Source: an uncultured Endomicrobiia bacterium
Lineage (GTDB): Bacteria > Elusimicrobiota > Endomicrobiia > Endomicrobiales > Endomicrobiaceae
DNA: 23,350 bases
Direction: 5' to 3'
Assembly (NCBI GenBank): GCA_938040055.1
Contig: CALHWY010000002.1
Span: 1-23,350 of the forward strand
Positions 1-6,639 of the stretch are shown one piece after another (position 1 is the first letter of the stretch; each line of letters starts with the position of its first letter). Made by a program: the position numbers and the translations under genes. The notes under the pieces were generated by a model. That model worked only from the letters and a program-made list of their open reading frames with translations. It did no database searches and was not told where the DNA came from.

Positions 1-985
1 ATATCGTAACTATGTCCCCTTTCTCCAAATTCCTGAACTTCAAACTCTCGCCAAATCGCAATACCCGGTGATGAGGACGGTAATCGCTGTCTCTCAAAGG
101 AAGTTTATCAAATATGGCATAATATCCGAGCTTTGTATTGGTTAAAGGAAGATTTACCGTCACGGTGCGCATACCGGTATCATTTGTAAAATTAACATTC
201 TCCCATACCGTCCCGTTAAGCCATTTTACCTCAATATTATTCATATTGGGGGCAAGATCTCCGTAATACATAGTGATTGAAGGCATAAGGGACTGGCTGT
301 TGACTACAATATCCGCCGGAGTAAATTCATATGCGATAACAGGCTTCTGATTTCCGATAAACGGAAGAGATTCGCTTGTGTAAAGTTCCTTGATTCTGAA
401 ATTAGAAGGAGATAAAAGAGCGCCCGCCGCAAAATACTTTAAAGTATTTCCCCTTCTCTGGTCTCCGCTTTGAAGCGTCAGCACGCCTCCTTCAGGGCCT
501 ATAGACTGTGTTTTAATTTGTTTCAGATTCGCTTCTATAAACGAATCGTCTGGCGGGAACTTTCCGATTGTTCCGTCACTTGCTTTAGCCGCGATGCGGT
601 AATAAATATATTCTGAATTCGTGTCGATAAGAATAGGGTCTGTAATGAAACTATAAGTATTTTCGGATATTTTTTGGTATGTGGCATTTGAAGTTTTGAT
701 TACGGAATCATCATCTGTATAATATTGCACTGTAATAGCTTCGCTCTGGACGCTTGACAATTCTTCAACGCCCGTAAGAACAACCGTTCCGGTAGCGACC
801 ATAGTACGGATATTAACTGAAACTCTCTCAATAGGAATATGGAATATAGAAATGACGGGCTCTTCCGACTCCATAAAGGAAATCTCGGCTTTATATATTA
901 TCTTATCCTGCTGCAAAACCTGCGCAAAAGAGCCGGTACAGAAAAGAAATAATGCTGAAATAATAATAAATAATTTTTTTTTCAT
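1..985 (-). CDS. Exported beta-rich surface protein, 3' end beyond window
   Basis: An open frame begins at the ATG at 983-985 and runs off the left edge after 328 codons, so the C-terminus is missing. Residues 1-21 form a signal peptide (MKKKLFIIISALFLFC, cleavage after SFA). The mature start contains IIYKAEISFMES, which matches the N-terminus of the abundant protein at 2058-2801 (VFRAEISFAAES). Around residues 163-200 a GPEGGVLTL...GNTLKYFAAGALL segment resembles the ZU5-like glycine-rich strand and GAL turn seen in many secreted beta-sandwich proteins. The last visible stretch, RFGESLKFRNLEKGDIVTI, resembles the start of a FlgD-like or sorting-type C-terminal beta-sandwich. No strong Shine-Dalgarno precedes the ATG. 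It is the third gene of the surface locus and could be a minor subunit or adhesin. The coding call is firm; the role is inferred. Confidence 0.8.
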   Translation of the reverse strand, partial: MKKKLFIIISALFLFCTGSFAQVLQQDKIIYKAEISFMESEEPVISIFHIPIERVSVNIRTMVATGTVVLTGVEELSSVQSEAITVQYYTDDDSVIKTSNATYQKISENTYSFITDPILIDTNSEYIYYRIAAKASDGTIGKFPPDDSFIEANLKQIKTQSIGPEGGVLTLQSGDQRRGNTLKYFAAGALLSPSNFRIKELYTSESLPFIGNQKPVIAYEFTPADIVVNSQSLMPSITMYYGDLAPNMNNIEVKWLNGTVWENVNFTNDTGMRTVTVNLPLTNTKLGYYAIFDKLPLRDSDYRPHHRVLRFGESLKFRNLEKGDIVTI

Positions 986-1043
986 AAAATGAAGATTTAT
1001 TATGTATCATTTCGTAGAGTTTTATGCCGAATTTCCAAAACTC

Positions 1044-1073
1044 AAAAAAACAAAAAGGCTTATTAAACCAGCC
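1044..1073 (-). terminator. Weak candidate terminator after the chaperone-like gene
   Basis: On the minus strand a short GGCT/AGCC stem with a 9-nt loop is followed by TTTTTGTTTTTTT. The stem is only 4 bp, so this is a weak call. The rest of the 260-base gap 986-1245 shows no gene and no clear promoter. Confidence 0.3.
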
Positions 1074-1245
1074 GGAAAAGAAATTCGAGTCGTTTAAGCG
1101 CATCTTTTATCCCGGCTAAAACGCGCGCTAAACCCGCTTCAGCGCTAAATCCGTCCGCATTTACCTATAAACTTTACAAAATCCTGAAAAAAAGTTCAAA
1201 ATACGCGCGCCGGAAAAATGCTTTTAACAGGCAAACTAACTTTCG

Positions 1246-2001
1246 CTACTGGATCACGGAGCCGTCTTTTTTAAGCCTGAACTCTACTTTTTTCGTGACG
1301 GTTCTGTCCAAACTTTTTATTAATATTTCAGCGATATACTTACCCGGCTTAAGAGCTTTCAGTTCCATATTATCGGAAACGGAAAACGACGATGAACCTG
1401 CGTAAACCGGATGATATTCCAGAATTTTTGCCGTATATACCGGTTTATTTTTTTTATTGTAAATTACTATCTCTCCGGATGGCCTTATGTGCACGTTTCC
1501 GTTATTGTTGATTTGCACATGGGTTTTAAAGCCGTTCTCATGTTTTTTTATCAGAACATCGGCGATTTCAAAATCTATCTGCTGCGTACCCCTGATGGTA
1601 AGATAAACCGAACAGCTTATTTTTATTAAAAGTCCGGGATTTCCCGGAGGTCTGTAAGAAAAAGAAACCATCCCGGAAACGGATCCCTGCATGCTGTCGG
1701 TCGTTTTAACTTCAAAAGTAATATCTTTTTTCTCTCCCTTTTTTAAATGCACTTTTGAGGGAGTGATTTTTATCCATGAGTTCGCGTCCAATTCTCCATT
1801 CCCTTTATAAGTGTTCCAGTCGCTAACGTCAACGGTAACGTCCACGTCGCTGTCATAAGCGTTTACCAGCGTATAAGTTGATTGAAAAACCTGATTTTTT
1901 TCGATGAGAATTTCAAGCCTTGACGGACCGACACTCAAGCTGGCATACGATAAAGCACTTATAAAGAAAAGAAAGCATATTGAAAGAACGGCTTTTTTCA
2001 T
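1246..2001 (-). CDS. Periplasmic pilus-chaperone-like protein
   Basis: A 251-residue exported protein with a signal peptide (MKKAVLSICFLFFISALSYA). The mature part opens with LSVGPSRLEILIEKNQ, then a strand-rich domain (about 21-120) ending in GMVSFSYRPPGNPG. A second beta-domain follows (about 125-250; KYIAEILIKSL near the end). This two-domain immunoglobulin-like layout, with an N-terminal strand carrying the P-x-R-x-x-I/L pattern, is that of fimbrial or PapD-type chaperones and related DUF916-like proteins. Those bind surface subunits in the periplasm. The Shine-Dalgarno GGAG lies 8 nt before the ATG, directly after the U-tract of the terminator hairpin at 2013-2050. Its place between two exported proteins that share an N-terminal motif suggests it assists their folding or assembly. 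No usher-like gene is visible in the window. Family-level similarity is judged by eye only. Confidence 0.75.
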   Translation of the reverse strand: MKKAVLSICFLFFISALSYASLSVGPSRLEILIEKNQVFQSTYTLVNAYDSDVDVTVDVSDWNTYKGNGELDANSWIKITPSKVHLKKGEKKDITFEVKTTDSMQGSVSGMVSFSYRPPGNPGLLIKISCSVYLTIRGTQQIDFEIADVLIKKHENGFKTHVQINNNGNVHIRPSGEIVIYNKKNKPVYTAKILEYHPVYAGSSSFSVSDNMELKALKPGKYIAEILIKSLDRTVTKKVEFRLKKDGSVIQ

Positions 2002-2012
2002 TATTTATCTCC

Positions 2013-2050
2013 AAAAAAATAAAGGGGAGAGGGTTACCCCTCTCCCCTTT
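2013..2050 (-). terminator. Strong intrinsic terminator / attenuator
   Basis: A perfect 13-bp stem (2021-2033 pairs with 2038-2050, loop 2034-2037) is followed on the minus strand by ATTTTTTT (2013-2020). It lies 8 nt after the stop codon of the major exported protein and its U-tract touches the GGAG ribosome-binding site of the chaperone-like gene. Partial read-through is the only obvious source of the downstream messages, because no promoter is visible between the two genes. Confidence 0.9.
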
Positions 2051-2057
2051 GAGTGGA

Positions 2058-2801
2058 TTATGGGTTCACAACTTCAAATGTGAGTTTGTCGGTTCCGTAC
2101 TTATGAGCTCTCTTCGCGAAATAGAATGAAGACGAGAAGAACATATAAGTATCAGGTTTGAAATCATAGAATATCACTCCGCCATCGCCATAACCAAGTC
2201 TTATACCTTGGTCGGTCGCTATAGTGGAGTATTCAGGTGTTGCAGCATAAGCAGCCTGCGACTTATCCAGTACAGCCCATACGCCGAATCCGAAAGCGCC
2301 TGAACCGTCAGGGCCCATAGCGTAATCGCCTACGCTGGCCGCATAAGCGCTGTCCGCAGCATGAATAACTTTGTAGGAAATAGGCAATGCCATTTCATTT
2401 ACGAAATTATTGCCTTTTTTTGCCGCCATAGCATTCATGTTGGTAGTGGAAATTCCTACAGCGAATTGATAGTCCGTACCATTGGCATTATCGGTATAAA
2501 ATTTAACAACGGCTCCTTCTACAAGTTCAATGTCGTTATTAAAAGCAACATAGGTTCTTGAATTAACCCATGCCGCCGCGCCAATCGTAGGCGTACCGAA
2601 AGCATTTACCCAGTTTACCGTGTTGGTCGACTGATCCGTCGGGGCCGGGACATTGCCGGACATTTGTCTCATCGTAACGTTAAAGTTCGTCGACTCAGCG
2701 GCGAATGAAATCTCGGCTCTGAAAACATTCTGGGCAAAAGCTGCCGTCGATGCTGCCGTAACAATTACTGCTGCTGCTAAAAGACCTAGAAATTTACGCA
2801 T
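2058..2801 (-). CDS. Abundant exported protein, probable surface fibre or layer subunit
   Basis: A 247-residue protein with a classic signal peptide (MRKFLGLLAAAVIVTAAS, cleavage after AFA-Q). The mature part begins QNVFRAEISFAAES, is rich in Ala, Gly, Tyr, Phe, Asn and Thr, and contains no cysteine. It ends TDKLTFEVVNP, a beta-strand-like tail. The start is fixed by AAGGAGG 6 nt before ATG, one of the best Shine-Dalgarno sequences in the window. A hairpin leader, a plausible promoter and a strong terminator straight after the stop all point to high expression as a separate short message. The N-terminal motif is shared with the partial protein at 1-985, and a chaperone-like gene follows. I do not recognise a named family; a structural subunit is inferred from composition and context. 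An outer-membrane or solute-binding protein is less likely because of the length and lack of domain motifs. Confidence 0.8.
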   Translation of the reverse strand: MRKFLGLLAAAVIVTAASTAAFAQNVFRAEISFAAESTNFNVTMRQMSGNVPAPTDQSTNTVNWVNAFGTPTIGAAAWVNSRTYVAFNNDIELVEGAVVKFYTDNANGTDYQFAVGISTTNMNAMAAKKGNNFVNEMALPISYKVIHAADSAYAASVGDYAMGPDGSGAFGFGVWAVLDKSQAAYAATPEYSTIATDQGIRLGYGDGGVIFYDFKPDTYMFFSSSFYFAKRAHKYGTDKLTFEVVNP

Positions 2802-2824
2802 TTACTGCCTCCTTTTTTAATTTT

Positions 2825-2845
2825 TTGGTACCTTTTTTGTACCAA
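2825..2845 (-). promoter_or_regulatory. Inverted repeat in the 5' leader of the major exported protein
   Basis: TTGGTAC (2825-2831) and GTACCAA (2839-2845) form a perfect 7-bp inverted repeat with a 7-nt loop. It sits about 16 nt upstream of the AAGGAGG, separated by an A-rich stretch. It could be a stabilising 5' hairpin in the mRNA or a protein-binding operator. No U-tract follows on the minus strand, so it is not a terminator. Confidence 0.55.
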
Positions 2846-2914
2846 GTTCAACAACTGATAAGTACATCGATAAAAACTTTTTTCCCTGCTTTTTCGACCT
2901 TTATACGCCTCTAT

Positions 2915-2943
2915 AAATTATTAAAAATCAGCATAAAAGTCAA
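2915..2943 (-). promoter_or_regulatory. Candidate sigma70-type promoter for the major exported protein
   Basis: On the minus strand TTGACT (2938-2943) is followed after 17 nt by TAATTT (2915-2920); AATAAT lies two bases away as an alternative -10. This would give a leader of roughly 100 nt that contains the 2825-2845 hairpin. It was found by eye in AT-rich DNA, so chance matches are possible. Confidence 0.45.
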
Positions 2944-2945
2944 TA

Positions 2946-3359
2946 ATAAATTGTGAAATTTATGTAAACTGCAAAAATATATTTCCTTCTTGAAATTTTC
3001 CGTACGCAAATTCATTTTAGATTTCCCGTAAACACTAAAATTTCCTATCAAAGAGCAAGCTTTTCCGTCTGTGTTTTAAAGCTGCAAGAGAGTGCCGCCG
3101 CTAAAGCGTTTTCCACTGCTTTCGATTAATAGTAATAGTCTGTTTATTTTTATTTTGCAACAAAAAAGATTTTACTATGCTGCACCGCAAAAAGAGCTCA
3201 ACGTCGCTTCTGAAGTGAAATATTATGGCACTGTCAGCGTGGAGTCATAACCATCGGCTGTGCCGGCGGCGTGCATTGCTACATTGGGCAGCGTTCAAAA
3301 AAAAGACGCGCAGAAAATAACTACCATCAATAAAAATCTTATAAAAAAAACGAGACTAT
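2946..3359. other. Gene-free or decayed stretch
   Basis: No convincing gene. A plus-strand reading frame from about 3148 to 3358 (containing VASEVKYYGTVSVES and VQKKDAQKITTINKN) is interrupted by a TAA and has no start signal. It may be the relic of an old gene or chance. Confidence 0.5.
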
Positions 3360-3686
3360 TCAGCTAAAGCCGTCCTGCGAGTTACAGCCGCAAAACAAAA
3401 TTGTAACAAGTTTCCCCTTTTGCAAATCCGCAACGGAATAGTCATACCAGCCGGCAGAGCCGATGCCTTGCACTGCCCCTTCGGATTTACTGCCTGCAAG
3501 GTCTATAGTCCATACAAAAACGAAAGTACCCTCAATATCCTTGGGCATTGCGCCTGTAAGTCCTATAGAGGATATCAAGCTCTTTAGCCGGTTCATCCTC
3601 TGCCACTTATGCCTTGACGCCTCCAAAACCTGTCGGTCTATCAAAATATTTTCTAACTGCATTTTTTTCTCAGCTCTGGCACTCAA
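3360..3686 (-). CDS. Unrecognised small ORF, possibly a gene remnant
   Basis: A 108-residue frame opening at a TTG. It has a basic helical first half (about 1-45; RHKWQRMNRLKSLISSIG) and a strand-like second half with TFVFVWTIDLAGSKSEGAV and GSAGWYDYSVADL. The frame stays open upstream of the TTG to a TAA, with a plausible in-frame extension (KRHLSARAEKK). No Shine-Dalgarno stands out. Beyond that TAA the same phase reads GQLSIKELIEPFTGQKEK, which suggests a longer gene broken by a stop. I do not recognise the family. It could be the surviving C-terminal part of an exported protein, or an unrelated open frame next to the IS remnant. Confidence 0.35.
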   Translation of the reverse strand: MSARAEKKMQLENILIDRQVLEASRHKWQRMNRLKSLISSIGLTGAMPKDIEGTFVFVWTIDLAGSKSEGAVQGIGSAGWYDYSVADLQKGKLVTILFCGCNSQDGFS

Positions 3687-3978
3687 ATGTCTTTTTTCAT
3701 CGCATTATTTCTCTTTTTGACCGGTAAACGGTTCTATCAGCTCTTTTATACTCAATTGTCCTGTCCCTATATCTTAGTGCGTCAGCTTCCTTAGCTGCTC
3801 TTGTATCTTTTTTTCTTATTACAGTCCTCTGTTTCCGGATAATATCCTTAAACACCGAAAGTGTCTGTCACTATATTTGTATTTCATGTTTGTCCATCTC
3901 TTAAATATCTTCAGCCTTCTCTTGCATTTCAGCTGTTCCTTTGTTTGTTATAGACTATTCGGAACTATCAAACTGCAG
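3687..3978. other. Decayed sequence next to IS copy 1
   Basis: On the minus strand there are short coding-like pieces separated by stops (for example KDTRAAKEADALRYRDRTIEY) but no complete gene. I looked here for the missing 3' half of the pyrF fragment found beyond IS copy 2 and did not find it. Confidence 0.45.
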
Positions 3979-4741
3979 CGCTCTCCATTAAAAATAGAGC
4001 AAAGAGGGAAAAATTTGTTGTTAAAACCGGTCTTTGAAAAATAAAGAGTTTTGCAAATTGAAGGCGTTTTATAACCGATACTTGAATGCGGATAATCATT
4101 GTTGTGATTTCCTACTCGAATATCAAGTTTTTCTTTAAATTCAGCTATGCATGCAAAGCCGTTTATCCGCACCAAGTCTTCTTTTATCGTTCTAATCACG
4201 CGCTCCGTACCGGCATTACCTTTAGGATTATTATAGCTTGCAAAAATCCGTTTTATCCCAAGAAATGCACATTCTTTCATATGGCCTTGTAAAGCAGGCT
4301 GCAAACCGTTATCGCTTACAAGGCAAAGTTGCAAATGTTGTCTTATTCCGTCAGGGAATTGATTATTGACTGCCATCCTTAAAGCTTCAAGCCAATCCCG
4401 GGTTTTTGACTGAATGCCAAGCCGATACCCCACTATCTTTTTCGTGTACCAATCAAGCACGATTGTTAAATATACCCAGCCGTATGAAGGTATCATTACT
4501 TTTGTCATATCCGTGCCCCATATTTGATTTGGCGCTGTGGCGACAGGCTTTGGTTTTAACGGCCTTCTTTTGGCTAAATGCTTTATCCGGCTTACAAGAA
4601 GCTTTGATTCTCTCATTAGCCTGTAAACTCTCTCACACCTTGCCTGTAATTCAAATATGCCCAAATTCGTCTATACCCCCAATACGGATGCTCGCTCTTT
4701 ATTTGCCTTATCTTTTCAATGACCCCTTTGTTTCTTATCAT
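3948..4741 (-). pseudogene. IS3-family transposase orfB, frameshifted (copy 1)
   Basis: The N-terminal piece starts at the ATG 4739-4741 and reads GVIEKIRQIKSEHPYWGYRR and IWAYLNYRQ, the helix-turn-helix region common in IS3 OrfB. Near 4640 the phase changes and the rest continues as a 238-codon frame opening at 4664. The catalytic core in that frame is intact: D52 (IWGTDMTK), D118 (LVSDNG) and E154 (NPKGNAGTERVIRTIKEDL), with 35 residues between the second Asp and the Glu, i.e. DD35E. The last dozen residues, to the stop at 3948, read past the IS tip into flanking DNA. The N-terminal piece is in the -1 phase relative to orfA, as is usual for the family. The frameshift should abolish full-length transposase. 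Confidence 0.85.
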
Positions 4742-4761
4742 AACTGACTCTAATTTCTTTC

Positions 4762-5001
4762 TTATAACTCAAATTCGTTGTCGTTTTTTTTTAACTCAAC
4801 GGTCAATGTTCCGATTATCAAATTAAGTTTTTTGACCTTGTTTCTTGGTTGCTCTTTCTCTTTGCCGGCGCTTACATCAAATGCTTTTGAAGCGTTTTTT
4901 AAAAACTCATCAAGCCGCTTGTAATACTGTGTATTCGATATTTGATGCTTATTGCAAAGCTTGCTGGTGTTTGAGCTTCTAAGCCCCTCCTGCACTATCA
5001 A
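4762..5001 (-). CDS. IS3-family transposase orfA (copy 1)
   Basis: Helix-turn-helix protein of the IS3 type. The block TSKLCNKHQISNTQYYKRLD matches the usual OrfA recognition helix followed by a Tyr-rich turn. It is followed by KVKKLNLIIGTLTVELKK, a heptad-like leucine coiled coil used for multimerisation. The 79-residue frame given here begins at a TTG. The same phase stays open upstream to about 5070 (RQWNRSIKEALIKQRKRKSK), so the true N-terminus was probably longer and its start codon may be lost. An A9 run near the 3' end is a possible slippage site, but the -1 phase meets a TGA before orfB. Confidence 0.65.
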   Translation of the reverse strand: MIVQEGLRSSNTSKLCNKHQISNTQYYKRLDEFLKNASKAFDVSAGKEKEQPRNKVKKLNLIIGTLTVELKKNDNEFEL

Positions 5002-5082
5002 AAACTTCGTTTTGCTCTTCCTTTTCCTTTGTTTGATAAGAGCTTCTTTTATGCTCCGATTCCACTGCCTTTAAGCTCTTTT

Positions 5083-5096
5083 GTTAATGGGGAGCA
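5083..5096 (-). repeat. Terminal inverted repeat of IS copy 1 (orfA end)
   Basis: GTTAATGGGGAGCA on the plus strand. It pairs with the imperfect repeat at 3979-3991 and is identical to the complement of the copy 2 tip beginning at 13922. The flanking base pairs just inside the island are ATAC at both copies. Confidence 0.75.
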
Positions 5097-5841
5097 GTAT
5101 AGTCTTGTGTACACTCTAGTGGCTCTGTCTATTGAAGCATAATTCGTTTCCAATAAATCAATGCTACCTAATCAGCGGCATTTTTAGAATTTTTCTATTT
5201 CTGACTTATGTAAAAAATAAAGGTGTGTTTGCTAGTAAGATCTCGGCTATTTTTAGATGCATTTGCAAAGCAACTGAAGTATCGGACATTTTATTATATC
5301 AATACCACTAAAATGTAACGGACAAATCCTATTTATTCAAAAATTTTATAGTCAACAGCAATAACTCGTATCAGTAAAAAGCCATAATGGTATACTAAAT
5401 AACATTTTATATCTATATTCCTAAATAAATAAACATTTTTTAGTTCGCCACTTTATCCTTAAAAATCTCTTCGAAAAATAAGCTAATATACACATACAAT
5501 TATCACTTGTTATCTGCATAAATTACATCGCAATCTCGCATAGAAAAATTATTTTAATTTCAAATATAAGTTTTCCTTGATTCCGTATTGCATTTATATG
5601 AAAAAAATGCCTTTATTTTTCAATCAACCTCATTTATATCTGGATTTTTCATATTCTATACAAGACTCACAACATAAGATACCCCTACACTACTTTTATT
5701 ATATGTATAAAACCCTGCTTTTTGATTTAACGATATAAAATTGTATAACTAACAATTTATCACCGCAGTCTAGTCAGCAATCAATAATATTTTATAACAA
5801 CATCCATTTGATAGACTCAAAACTGATATATCGTAAATTTA
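5097..5841. other. AT-rich gene-free stretch at the 3' end of the island
   Basis: 745 bases between IS copy 1 and the methyltransferase stop, dense in stops in all frames. No terminator hairpin was found after the operon. The only short ORF of note is a plus-strand one of 46 codons at 5598-5738, without a ribosome-binding site. Confidence 0.5.
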
Positions 5842-6603
5842 TTAATGTTTTCTTGCCAAAATAAACATAGTATCATCTCGTAAATCTGTTGTAAATGAAT
5901 TTTCTTTAAGAAAATTCATTATGATAGACTCGTTTTTTTCCCATTTAATATTGAATTCCAAAAATGGATTATCACCTGTGTGCCATCTGTTTGCCCATGT
6001 ATCAATCGTATTTATTTTTTCGATCTTAAAATTTGCACGCTCAAGCATATACCTAACTTCGGCAGGAGTATACTCTCTTACATGATGTATCCAAAAATAC
6101 GGACTCTTTCCCAAAATTAATCTACAAATAGCCTTGGCACATGAAAGATTTGGAGTTGTTAAAAAGAACAAACCACCTCTTTTGAGAACCCTGCTTGATT
6201 CATTGATAAGATTTAATGCACCACTGAAATTAAAAATATCCCTTTGAGTATCATTTCTGTCTTTAAGATGTTCCAAAACTTCCGTACAAACAACCAAGTC
6301 ATATTTTTCATGATCCATGGGAAATGTTTCTCTAAGTTCAAAGGTTGTAACATCAATTTTCTCTATAGGAATAATACCTAGTTGATTCAGACACCAATCC
6401 ATGACTGTAGATTCTCCAATGAACAAAACTTTCTCAATATTACAGTTCTTCTCCATAATATCAGATATCCAATATATACTTTCCTTTAACCGTATTTCGT
6501 GGAAAGTAACCTCCATTAAATACTTCTTGCTAGTTTCTGCAACTTTCCTTTTATAATTATTAAAATATACATCCACTTTATTTTTCAATTCATTATTTGG
6601 CAT
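5842..6603 (-). CDS. Class I SAM-dependent methyltransferase
   Basis: A 253-residue soluble Rossmann-fold methyltransferase of the Methyltransf_11/23 type. Motif I is degenerate (VLFIGES, 59-65). The acidic and post-motif region reads KYDLVVCTEVLEHLKDR (100-116), and the strand 5 region is LKRGGLFFLTTPN (140-152). The C-terminal AEVRYMLERANFKIEKI is typical of O- or C-methyltransferases acting on sugars or small molecules. The start is the ATG at 6601-6603 because GGAGG lies 5 nt upstream; a longer frame opening at a TTG at 6621 would bury that Shine-Dalgarno. It is the last gene of the exporter/glycosyltransferase operon, 36 nt after the glycosyltransferase. The substrate is unknown; a sugar transferred by its neighbour, or the exported product, are the natural guesses. 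Confidence 0.85.
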   Translation of the reverse strand: MPNNELKNKVDVYFNNYKRKVAETSKKYLMEVTFHEIRLKESIYWISDIMEKNCNIEKVLFIGESTVMDWCLNQLGIIPIEKIDVTTFELRETFPMDHEKYDLVVCTEVLEHLKDRNDTQRDIFNFSGALNLINESSRVLKRGGLFFLTTPNLSCAKAICRLILGKSPYFWIHHVREYTPAEVRYMLERANFKIEKINTIDTWANRWHTGDNPFLEFNIKWEKNESIIMNFLKENSFTTDLRDDTMFILARKH

Positions 6604-6639
6604 ACCTACCTCCATATTCAATATTTATTATTAGTAGTA

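Larger units (their letters stand above)
3979..5096 (-). mobile_element. IS3-family insertion sequence remnant, copy 1
   Basis: The ends are imperfect inverted repeats: GTTAATGGGGAGCA at 5083-5096 (orfA end) and CGCTCTCCATTAA at 3979-3991 (orfB end). The element is about 1.12 kb and carries orfA and orfB on the minus strand. The same sequence recurs inverted at 13922-15212, which defines the boundaries. It is damaged: orfB is split by a frameshift near 4640, and the length is at the low end for this family. Similarity to orfB proteins with an NNPKGNAGTERVI-type active-site block puts it in the IS3 family. Confidence 0.85.

Noticed and set aside
903..1103. Minus-strand 66-codon frame overlapping the start of the gene at 1-985.
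   Set aside because: Out of phase with the signal-peptide-bearing gene and without a ribosome-binding site.
3148..3358. Plus-strand frame with VASEVKYYGTVSVES and QKITTINKN, considered as a small exported protein.
   Set aside because: Interrupted by a TAA and lacking a start signal; noted only as a possible relic.
5598..5738. Plus-strand 46-codon ORF (MKKMPLFFNQPHLYLDF start) inside the island, considered as a precursor peptide.
   Set aside because: No ribosome-binding site, opposite strand to the operon, and composition typical of AT-rich non-coding DNA.
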